From Oligoflexus sp. (GTDB lineage: Bacteria > Bdellovibrionota_B > Oligoflexia > Oligoflexales > Oligoflexaceae), in NCBI RefSeq assembly GCF_035712445.1, contig NZ_DASTAT010000055.1, positions 1-64,000 on the forward strand: a stretch of 64,000 bases of DNA. The letters run 5' to 3'. Position numbers and translations under genes: made by a program. The notes below the pieces were generated by a model, which was not told the origin of the DNA, ran no database searches, and saw only the letters and a program-made list of their open reading frames with translations. This document shows positions 57,472 through 64,000 of this stretch, in pieces. Position 1 is the first letter of the stretch. Each line of letters starts with the position of its first letter.

Positions 57472-59139
57472 ATGCCCATCAAAATCGGCTTCATCAACTT
57501 CACCGCGCTCGATGCGCCAGCGCCTACGGAATATGCCGCCTATAAGAAACTGGCCCGCATTCTGGAACCTCATGGTCATGTGAAATCGCTCGCTGAATCG
57601 CATCCTCCCATGCCGCCCATAAGATTCGAACCGCCGGCGCTGAACCGCACGCCAGACACGCGCCTTTATAAATTGGCCGCGGAACTCGCCCCCTGGATGG
57701 ATGAGTTCCATCACCGCGTTCTGGATCGCGCCCGGATTCACGAGCGGCTCAAGATGATCGAGCGCACGCGCTTTCAGAATGATCTGGCGGAAATCAAATA
57801 CTATCGGCAGGTGGATCGCCTGCACGCCTGGATCACCGAGCTTCTTTTCGAACGCATATACCAGCGTGTGGGCCGCAATCTTCAGATGTTCGACAAGGTC
57901 GCGCAACGCGAGTGGCAGGACCTCAAACACTGGCATGAGGTGCATAAGGAGCAGAGGCTGAAAGAGGCGAAAGCCTATCCTGAGCTGCATAAAAAAGAGC
58001 TGGTCCATCCCTATCGCTTTGAAATCAAGCTTCCCAATGATAAAAAAGCCGTGGAATTGGGCGAGGAACACATCCTAAAGGAAAGGCACATCGTCCAGGA
58101 GGCCCGCCTGCATGCGCATCAGCTGCGGCTTGTTCTGCATGACATCATCTTTGATGAGGTCAAGCAGGAGCTGAAGCGCCAGTACATGAACCGTCGCGAT
58201 CATTATGAGCAGCAGGGCCGCTGGCACATGCATGATGTCCTGCGCGCCTTTGATAAGGCCTGGATGCATGCCTGGGACAGCCGTGACACCTTCCGTGAGC
58301 TGGTCCGCCGCGGCATCTTCAAACAGGCCGAGCTTTATCCGAAACTTTTCAAGCAAAGTCTGGTGGATCTCTGGGAAACGGAAATACGCGAGCCCAATGA
58401 AAAGAATCATCATCAGAAGTTTCAGGTTCATCTGGATGCCGAGCGCCGGCAGCAGAAATTGGTCCAGCTTGAAACCGAAGCTGGGCGCAAACTGCTCAAA
58501 ACCAACAAGGTCGAACTGGAAAACTATCGCCAGGTCAGCAGCGAGCATATCGAAGTGGTGCAGGATGATAGCCAATGGCAAAAGCACGTCCTGGTGGAAC
58601 GCAGGGATCAAAAGAACCTGGAAAGCCGGGAACACGTGAATGATGCCAAACGGGTGGAAAGCCAGGGCTACCAGCTGCTGGCCGGTCGCATGGTTCCGCA
58701 GCCGCGCTTTGGCATTGATGCCGACATCGTTACGCAGGTGCCGCTCGCTTTGGGCGTCAACGGGGACCCCCGCGCGCCTGAGCACGTCGTGCCCACACCG
58801 ATTCGCATGATTCCCGCGGAGCAGAAAAAGAACTGGCAGAAGATTCATGCTGAGGCGGAAGAGGAGCTGCGCGGGGTTTTGTCGAGCGACATCAGCGGCT
58901 GGCATGAAAAGACTCAAGGCATTCGGCAAAACCTCGCGGCCCTTGATTATGCCGAGCAGTCCACGCGGGAAGTCCAAAGGCCCGAGCCCCAGACCCTGGG
59001 CGATATTCCCGGGCGCGAGGATACCGTAAAGGCCAGCGCTCGACTGGAATCCGTTGCGGAATCACGGACGGCTCTTTCCACGGATGCCCAAGCGGATCTC
59101 CCGAGTCCTGGCCCGAAGAAAGACCAAAAGGCGTCGTAG
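57472..59139 (+). CDS. Large orphan cytoplasmic protein, charged and histidine-rich
   Basis: A 555-residue protein with AGGAGAC before the ATG. It has no signal peptide, TM helix or cysteine. Residues 1-60 are Pro-rich. From about 65 to 370 it is predicted helical and crowded with Arg, Lys, Glu, His and Trp (WMDEFHHRVLDRARIHERLK, DLKHWHEVHKEQRLKEAKAY, RWHMHDVLRAFDKAWMHAW, the last in part). Residues 320-400 show coiled-coil spacing. The last 60 residues are polar. I recognise no family, catalytic motif or nucleotide-binding loop. It stands alone between terminators. Composition suggests a structural or nucleic-acid-associated protein, but that is a guess. Confidence 0.78.
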   Translation: MPIKIGFINFTALDAPAPTEYAAYKKLARILEPHGHVKSLAESHPPMPPIRFEPPALNRTPDTRLYKLAAELAPWMDEFHHRVLDRARIHERLKMIERTRFQNDLAEIKYYRQVDRLHAWITELLFERIYQRVGRNLQMFDKVAQREWQDLKHWHEVHKEQRLKEAKAYPELHKKELVHPYRFEIKLPNDKKAVELGEEHILKERHIVQEARLHAHQLRLVLHDIIFDEVKQELKRQYMNRRDHYEQQGRWHMHDVLRAFDKAWMHAWDSRDTFRELVRRGIFKQAELYPKLFKQSLVDLWETEIREPNEKNHHQKFQVHLDAERRQQKLVQLETEAGRKLLKTNKVELENYRQVSSEHIEVVQDDSQWQKHVLVERRDQKNLESREHVNDAKRVESQGYQLLAGRMVPQPRFGIDADIVTQVPLALGVNGDPRAPEHVVPTPIRMIPAEQKKNWQKIHAEAEEELRGVLSSDISGWHEKTQGIRQNLAALDYAEQSTREVQRPEPQTLGDIPGREDTVKASARLESVAESRTALSTDAQADLPSPGPKKDQKAS

Positions 59140-59182
59140 TCGTCTGTTCGTGTCCAGCCGCGGAGTTTAAGGATAAAAGGAT

Positions 59183-59872
59183 TCAGGCGACCAAGGCTTT
59201 TTTTACGATCTGGACCAGCATATCGTGGTCATAGGGCTTCAGGACCCAACCCTGAACGCCCAGAGTCTTGGCTTTCTTCAGCACACCGACTTCGCGCACT
59301 GACGTCAGCATCACCACCGGCAGGTCCTTCCGCTGCAAACGTCCGCGAATGATCGCCAGCATCTCCAGACCGTCCATATTGGGCATTTCCACGTCGCTGA
59401 TCACAAGGTCGGCCCGACCACCATTCTGCAGAAAACGAATCGCCTGGGCGGCATCTGCGGCCTCCACAACGTCGAATCCGCTTTTGCTCAAAAGGCTTCG
59501 GGTGACACTGCGCACACTGGGGGAATCATCGACGATAAGAACCGTGCGGCGACCCACTCCGGCGTCGGCCAGACGATCTTCGGCTTTGTGAAAACCGCCT
59601 TTTTCAGCCATATCGTAATAACTTTCGGCGGCTTTCTTATCCACGGGCACACCCGGAGCGCCATTTTCATAGATGACGCCAAGGTAAAGGGCCGCGACCG
59701 GATCACCGGCCTTGGCGGATTGCGCATAGAGTTTCGCAGCCTCGGCGGGACTGGCCTGCGGTATCAAACCCAATTCATTGAGCATGGCCAGGGCGCTTTG
59801 AGATTCCAGATTGCCGTTTTTGGCTTCCGCCTGCAATTCTTCGATTGGTCTTTTGGTATACTCCTGACCCAT
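59183..59872 (-). CDS. Sel1-repeat protein fused to a receiver domain
   Basis: A 229-residue protein. Residues 10-105 carry about three Sel1-like repeats (AEAAKLYAQSAKAGDPVAAL, AAESYYDMAEKGGFHKAEDR). Residues 108-228 are a complete CheY-like receiver: IVDDSPSVRS acid pair, acceptor in VISDVEMPNMDG, VMLTSV and the LKPYD lysine. Receivers normally sit at the N-terminus, so a C-terminal receiver behind Sel1 repeats is unusual. Phosphorylation may change the partner bound by the repeats. GGAGGG precedes the ATG. It is monocistronic with no adjacent kinase. Confidence 0.9.
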   Translation of the reverse strand: MGQEYTKRPIEELQAEAKNGNLESQSALAMLNELGLIPQASPAEAAKLYAQSAKAGDPVAALYLGVIYENGAPGVPVDKKAAESYYDMAEKGGFHKAEDRLADAGVGRRTVLIVDDSPSVRSVTRSLLSKSGFDVVEAADAAQAIRFLQNGGRADLVISDVEMPNMDGLEMLAIIRGRLQRKDLPVVMLTSVREVGVLKKAKTLGVQGWVLKPYDHDMLVQIVKKALVA

Positions 59873-59976
59873 GAGCTTTGCCCTCCAGCCCCGCCATCGA
59901 CAGGACCCGAGCCGGCCTTGAGGCGCTCAGCCCGTCGCGCCTTATTTTCCCTTAGAAAACGGAGTCTTACAAGGAT

Positions 59977-60777
59977 TCAGGAGGCCTCCCGGCAGAATTC
60001 CTTGAGCACCTTGACCAGCTGAATTTCATGCCCGACATGAATTTCATGACTGGCGCCTTTGATTTCCTGAAGGGACGAACCGGGCACGAGCTTATGCATG
60101 CGCCGCGTGTTGGAATGGGGAACAAGGCCATCCAAGGATCCGTAAACGAAAAGAATGGGCACGTCCCCCTCTTTCAGGCGTCCCCGTATGGTGAAGCGTG
60201 CGGCCGCGACCAGCTGCTTCAGCACGGATTCCATAGGCAGCCCCTCCTCCTCGCGAATCGCAGCCCATTTCTGCAAAATTTCCGGGCCACGGACTTTGGC
60301 CACGGCCGAAGGTATGGTGCGAGCCAGAAGAGCCTCATGCAATTGCCCGCGAATCCGTCCGATCACAATATCCTTGATCGCCAGGGGATCCAGGCGAAAG
60401 CCCGGGTAGTCCGCGCTCGATGCATTGGCAATCACGAGGGAACGGCAGCGCGCGGCATGGCGGGAGCCGAGACGCAAAGCCACCATCCCACCCAAAGAAA
60501 GTCCAAACACATGTGCGCTTTTTATTTTCAGATGATCCAGAAGGGCGACGCAATCGTCGGCGAGATCATCCATGCTATCCGTCCACGCCATGGGCAGACT
60601 GGTGCGGCCGAGACCGCGCATATCCATCTGAATCACTTTAAAGGATTTGGCGAGCCGCTGTTCAAATCCCAGCCAGTATCGGGAGGAACGGCCGAGTCCC
60701 CGCAGCATCAGCAGCGGCTCACCCTTGCCCATGGTTTCATAATGAATCTGACCGGACTCTCTTTTTAAAAAAGCCAT
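59977..60777 (-). CDS. Alpha/beta hydrolase
   Basis: A 266-residue soluble enzyme. The oxyanion part is LLMLRGLGRSSRYW, the nucleophile elbow is FGLSLGGMVAL (serine in GLSLGG), the acid is likely in FVYGSLDGLVP, and the histidine lies in KGASHEIHVGHE. Overall it resembles 3-oxoadipate enol-lactonase-like and bromoperoxidase-like hydrolases, but such resemblance does not fix a substrate. CGGGAGG precedes the ATG. It lies about 70 bases after the RarD gene on the same strand and could share its transcript. Confidence 0.85.
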   Translation of the reverse strand: MAFLKRESGQIHYETMGKGEPLLMLRGLGRSSRYWLGFEQRLAKSFKVIQMDMRGLGRTSLPMAWTDSMDDLADDCVALLDHLKIKSAHVFGLSLGGMVALRLGSRHAARCRSLVIANASSADYPGFRLDPLAIKDIVIGRIRGQLHEALLARTIPSAVAKVRGPEILQKWAAIREEEGLPMESVLKQLVAAARFTIRGRLKEGDVPILFVYGSLDGLVPHSNTRRMHKLVPGSSLQEIKGASHEIHVGHEIQLVKVLKEFCREAS

Positions 60778-60847
60778 AAAGCCTCCGGGACGAACTTATC
60801 TCTTTGGGAGCAGTTTAACCCAGGAGGCTGATTGCACAAGAAAAATT

Positions 60848-61765
60848 TCAGAGAAGGGCTGCCTTTCGCCGCTTTTGGCGATAAAGCAGCAGCTGCTCCA
60901 CACTCAGGCCGAGGAGCGAGATCCAGATGAGTCCAAAGCTCAGCATGCGATGCGAATCAAAGGGTTCGTTATAAAGAACGACGGCGCAGAGCAGCTGCAG
61001 GGTCGGCGCGATATACTGGAAAAACCCTAGGGTCGAGTAAGGCAAAAGCCGGGCCGCAATCCCGAAGGCAAAGAGCGGAATGAGTGTGATGATGCCGCTT
61101 AAAAAGAATAACGCATGCTCGCCAGCGGAAAGGTCGGTGTAAAAATGCGTTCCGGGATAGTGGCGATGGATAAGAAAAAAGGCGATGGGCAGCATCAGAA
61201 CAGTTTCCAAACCCAGGGAAAACGCAGCATGCAGCGGCAGAAGTTTCTTCACCATCCCATAGAAGGCGAAACTGCCGGCCAGGATCAAAGAGATCCAGGG
61301 CACCTCACCATGCCCCAGGACGAGAATGGCCACAGCCAGCAAAGCCAGGGCAAAAGCCATCCAGCGGACGATGCTCAAACGCTCTTTAAAGAAGAAAATC
61401 CCGATCATGATATTGCCGAGCGGATTCAGATAGTACCCAAGGCTCGCTTCCACGATGCGGCTCTGCGTGACCGCCCAGATATAGGTGAACCAGTTGATGG
61501 AAATCAGAAGGGTCGCGACCACGATCAGCACGAGCCTTTTTCTATCGCGCAGGAATTGCAGCTGACCACGGACAAAGGCCCGATAGAGAAGGCCCAGGGC
61601 GACGAGGATACCGCACGACCACGCCACCCGGAAGCCGAGCATGGCCTCGGCCGGAAACCGCAGCAGCTGCTTCCAGAAAATCGGCGTGATGCCCCAACTC
61701 ACATAAGCGATGATTGCGTAAATACTGCCTGCAAAGCTGCTCCGCGCTGCTGCCGTTTCCGTCAT
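60848..61765 (-). CDS. rarD: RarD-type EamA family transporter
   Basis: A 305-residue inner-membrane protein with ten hydrophobic helices in two EamA halves. RarD signatures are IIAYVSWGITPIFWKQL, EASLGYYLNPLGNIMIG and GFFQYIAPTLQLL. The family has been linked to chloramphenicol resistance and to metabolite export; the true substrate is unknown. I start at the ATG at 61765, which overlaps the stop of the alarmone synthetase gene by 4 bases, rather than at the longer frame. The pair is therefore translationally coupled. Confidence 0.92.
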   Translation of the reverse strand: MTETAAARSSFAGSIYAIIAYVSWGITPIFWKQLLRFPAEAMLGFRVAWSCGILVALGLLYRAFVRGQLQFLRDRKRLVLIVVATLLISINWFTYIWAVTQSRIVEASLGYYLNPLGNIMIGIFFFKERLSIVRWMAFALALLAVAILVLGHGEVPWISLILAGSFAFYGMVKKLLPLHAAFSLGLETVLMLPIAFFLIHRHYPGTHFYTDLSAGEHALFFLSGIITLIPLFAFGIAARLLPYSTLGFFQYIAPTLQLLCAVVLYNEPFDSHRMLSFGLIWISLLGLSVEQLLLYRQKRRKAALL

Positions 61766-62859
61766 TCCATGCCGTCCTGAAAGTTCTTCATAAAGAGGCG
61801 CGCCACCCGCCATGCTTCATCTTCGTTTTGGGGATAATCGAGCAGTTGGTAGAAGGCCTTGAGCTTTTCCAGACGGTGCAGTTCCAGAGTCGCGCTGCGG
61901 AAGACCTGCCAAAGGGCCAAAAGCAAAAGGGTATAGCCGCGCGGCAGGCTTTCAAAGTCCTGACCGTGAAAGCCCCAGGCTTCGCGGGTGAAAGCAAAGT
62001 ACCTTTGCATGAAATTTTCAAGCTGCGGCATGAAATCCTGCAAAGCCGCGCTCAGGCTGTCCTTGTTCTGCAGTCCGGCCGCGTTCAGCATGCGGATCAG
62101 GTAATCGGGAAAAAAGACCTGTGCCCCCATGCTTTTTTTCAGAGCCTGGGCCAGGCGCTGGTCCGCGCTCAACACAGCCGACGTTTCGACCAGCGTTTCA
62201 AGGCTCAGAACATCCCAGGGCAAATCCAGAGGACGGCCTTCCAAACCGGAATGCAGATCCCGCGCGTAACTTTCCATCGTCTTGCGCAGCTCGACGAATT
62301 CCGCATCCGCGATCTCAAGCAGCCCGGCCAGGCGGGAAAAGCGCCGGCGCACGGGCTGCGGCACGGCTTCCGGATATTTGTAACCCAGATCGTGTTCAAT
62401 CTCGGCCCAGGCATGCTGGAGTATCGTTCGAATCTGGATCTCAAAGGGAAACTTCGCGATCAGCTCATCCCCGGGGGCCGAAAGACGGCAGACATAGTGC
62501 AGCGAACGATAACCGAAGCGACTCGGGTCTTCCTGGAGGCGCTTATCAATCGACTTCTCCCAGTCCACCGCGAAATGCTTTTCGATCAGATGCGCAACGC
62601 TTTCGATATTGTCTTCGAAATAAGTGACCACCCGCAGGCCGATCACGTCGGTGATATCATCGAGGCTTTTATAGATGCGATCCGGTCGCGAGGCCTTCTG
62701 CACGAGGCTGGCAGCGGTTTTGACTCGGGAACTGATGTCGTGGACGGGTATACCGCTTTCATCGAGCAGACGACTGAGCCGCCGCTGCAGCTCGACCGCC
62801 TGCTGCTCAAGCCCCGGCCGGTAGCGGTGGTAGGCGTCGATGAGTTTTTGATCTTGCAT
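61762..62859 (-). CDS. RelA/SpoT-domain protein, small alarmone synthetase type
   Basis: About 365 residues from the ATG at 62859 (MQDQKLIDAYHRYRPGLE). The synthetase domain spans about 30-210, with SSRVKTAASLVQKASRP, DDITDVIGLRVVTYFEDNI (in part), FGYRSLHYVCRL and the signature FEIQIRTILQHAWAEIEHDL. This domain transfers pyrophosphate from ATP to GDP/GTP, making (p)ppGpp. The N-terminal hydrolase (HD), TGS and ACT domains of full RelA are missing. The C-terminal 150 residues are helical and unassigned, longer than in typical small synthetases. The upstream in-frame extension lacks a start signal. Family is sure; physiological role is not. Confidence 0.92.
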   Translation of the reverse strand: MQDQKLIDAYHRYRPGLEQQAVELQRRLSRLLDESGIPVHDISSRVKTAASLVQKASRPDRIYKSLDDITDVIGLRVVTYFEDNIESVAHLIEKHFAVDWEKSIDKRLQEDPSRFGYRSLHYVCRLSAPGDELIAKFPFEIQIRTILQHAWAEIEHDLGYKYPEAVPQPVRRRFSRLAGLLEIADAEFVELRKTMESYARDLHSGLEGRPLDLPWDVLSLETLVETSAVLSADQRLAQALKKSMGAQVFFPDYLIRMLNAAGLQNKDSLSAALQDFMPQLENFMQRYFAFTREAWGFHGQDFESLPRGYTLLLLALWQVFRSATLELHRLEKLKAFYQLLDYPQNEDEAWRVARLFMKNFQDGME

Positions 62860-62945
62860 AGGGACTCTCCCAGCTGACCTTGCGTACTTCAGGTGCTTGA
62901 TTAGATAGTATGGATGGACTCCGAAGGCAACGCCAACATTCAGAC

Positions 62946-62977
62946 AAAAAAAAGCCCGCCCCCGAGAAGGGGCAGGC
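62946..62977 (-). terminator. Intrinsic terminator after the lipoprotein gene
   Basis: On the reverse strand, GCCTGCCCC (62977-62969) pairs with GGGGCGGGC (62962-62954) with one mismatch, followed by eight T. Confidence 0.9.
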
Positions 62978-62996
62978 CCGAGAGGGTATAAATGCA

Positions 62997-63983
62997 TCAG
63001 TGGCTCGTGAAAACGACGTCAACGTTGAAGTATTGATAGCTTGGGCCTGGGCCCTGCAGAAGCAGCAGCATGTTGGGGTTGTCGTGCATCTGGTCCGGCC
63101 CTTCCAAAACTTCGTCCCCGCTGCGGGTTGCAAACCCACCATACTGTTTCCGTTCGGCGCGGAAGGGCTCGAAGTCCGATTTTTCGTCCACAGTCTGGCT
63201 CGGCCTCAGCTGGAACAGGGCCTCGGCCTCGTCGAAGGTCAGGCTGGAGTTGTAGGCATCCTTCACCAGCATATATTGAATGGACCCCAGGGCAATTCCA
63301 TTGCAGGTCGGTGATCCGTCATCACCGATTTTGATGGTCTTCAGACAGTCCAGGTGAAAAACGAACTGCCCGGCTCCCATGGCCGTCAAACCCACGAATT
63401 CAGTTTTCCGAATCCGAAAACCAGGGGCCTCCTGCCCTTCCATCCCGGCAGCCAGAAGGGTTTTGCTGCCTTCACTCGGGGCCGCATCGCTGCGACTCAC
63501 CGTGAAATAAACATTTTCCGCGAGCGAAGGCGTGCTGGAAAGCTGATGATCGACATGCACATCGAGCGATTCCAGCGAACCATCCACGGCTTTGAAGCGG
63601 AGCGTATCGCCCGTCTTCCAATCACTTTGCGCCGAGGCGCTATGAAAAACCCGGTCCCCTATCTGAAGTTCCTGAATCGCCACGCGACAACCGATGGCCT
63701 CATCGGACAGCGTGATCCTGTTATCCTGGAAGGTTTGTTCGATCTGCCCTGTGCAGTTCACCAGGGCGAATTTTCCGCTCGCAGCGCTGAGGCCGTCTTC
63801 CAACTTTAAAAAGGCTTTGACGGTATGTTCGGGCGCCAGCCGCGTATCGGTTTCCTGTTCGTCCTTGTCTCCTTCTTCCTTATCCATGTTCTTCAGCGCC
63901 TCGGGGTCCACGCCACAGCCCACCATCAGCTCCAGCAGCGGCACACCCAGCAGAGCACTCAGTTTGTGGAACATCGGACGCAT
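62997..63983 (-). CDS. Predicted lipoprotein, unknown function
   Basis: A 328-residue protein with CCGGAG upstream of the ATG and a signal peptide whose lipobox cysteine is C23 (LMVGCGVD). A charged linker rich in Lys, Glu and Asp follows (KNMDKEEGDKDEQETDTRLA). The mature region is probably beta-rich, with three or more cysteines (LVNCTGQ, IGCRVA, LDCLKT, PTCNG) and a C-terminal SYQYFNVDVVFTSH. No family recognised. It ends with its own terminator. The gene is complete in the window, with the start about 17 bases from the edge. Confidence 0.8.
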   Translation of the reverse strand: MRPMFHKLSALLGVPLLELMVGCGVDPEALKNMDKEEGDKDEQETDTRLAPEHTVKAFLKLEDGLSAASGKFALVNCTGQIEQTFQDNRITLSDEAIGCRVAIQELQIGDRVFHSASAQSDWKTGDTLRFKAVDGSLESLDVHVDHQLSSTPSLAENVYFTVSRSDAAPSEGSKTLLAAGMEGQEAPGFRIRKTEFVGLTAMGAGQFVFHLDCLKTIKIGDDGSPTCNGIALGSIQYMLVKDAYNSSLTFDEAEALFQLRPSQTVDEKSDFEPFRAERKQYGGFATRSGDEVLEGPDQMHDNPNMLLLLQGPGPSYQYFNVDVVFTSH

Positions 63984-64000
63984 GACGATGACTCCGGTGA

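Noticed and set aside
57472..59139. Reverse-strand frame across most of the orphan protein gene (58075-58977)
   Set aside because: It is a mirror of the plus-strand gene, which has the good ribosome binding site, codon use and a terminator-bounded position.
1..64000. CRISPR arrays, tRNA or rRNA genes
   Set aside because: No regularly spaced repeats with unique spacers and no cloverleaf or rRNA-like blocks were seen on either strand.

Overview
The window is a dense stretch of chromosome from a Gram-negative bacterium. GC looks moderately high. Most genes abut or overlap by a few bases, and several probable starts are TTG or GTG. At least six proteins have lipobox signal peptides, several look like outer-membrane barrels, and signal transduction is abundant: three histidine kinases, receiver and pseudo-receiver proteins, two PilZ proteins, a CHASE2 cyclase and CheZ-motif proteins. 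This mix suggests a predatory or deltaproteobacterial-type lineage, with Oligoflexia/Bdellovibrionota (Oligoflexus-like) as my best guess. That placement is inference from gene content. I see no rRNA, tRNA, CRISPR array, prophage or insertion sequence. The two recombinases and the Dcm-Vsr pair are the only genes of a mobile or accessory type.

Layout. 1-3.8 kb: a photolyase (cut by the window edge) behind a B12-domain MerR regulator, then a 785-bp region with repeated motifs and a palindrome, then folE and an MFS exporter. This looks like a light-responsive CarH/LitR module. 3.6-10.8 kb: Cache-type histidine kinase, glutathione peroxidase, lipoprotein, solute-binding-like protein, DUF1622 protein, MATE transporter and a very acidic protein. 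10.8-19.5 kb: two paralogous serine recombinases pointing outward, flanking about 7.4 kb of envelope and c-di-GMP-type genes (OmpA lipoprotein, lipoprotein, AstE/AspA-like hydrolase, pseudo-receiver/TPR, PilZ, outer-membrane protein). 19.5-21.1 kb: two proteins with a CheZ-like catalytic motif and a likely small RNA gene ending in a strong terminator. 21.1-26.9 kb: an SppA-DUF58-BatA-BatB-TPR operon. 27-40 kb: pentapeptide protein, PilZ, a 7TM kinase with Hpt and CheA-like parts, ElaA acetyltransferase, ribosome hibernation factor, lytic transglycosylase, lipoprotein, heme-less globin-like protein and a double-GAF kinase. 40.5-43.9 kb: a FecR-domain protein coupled to a CHASE2 cyclase. 44-46.4 kb: an operon of two envelope proteins, a metzincin protease and a two-receiver regulator. 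46.6-51.4 kb: Zn-ribbon protein, lipase, small genes with a structured leader, SH3-type protein and hotdog protein. 51.4-55.5 kb: PLP enzyme, Dcm-type methylase overlapping Vsr, membrane hydrolase. 55.7-64 kb: secreted proteins, a Lys-rich micro-protein, a 555-residue orphan, a Sel1-receiver fusion, hydrolase, RarD, a small alarmone synthetase and a lipoprotein.

The best leads for something new are: the light module, whose regulator lacks the Trp of the AdoB12 motif; the unassigned RNA at 20843-21054; the structured leader with a micro-ORF at 48200-48347; the recombinase-flanked block; and the orphan protein at 57472-59139.
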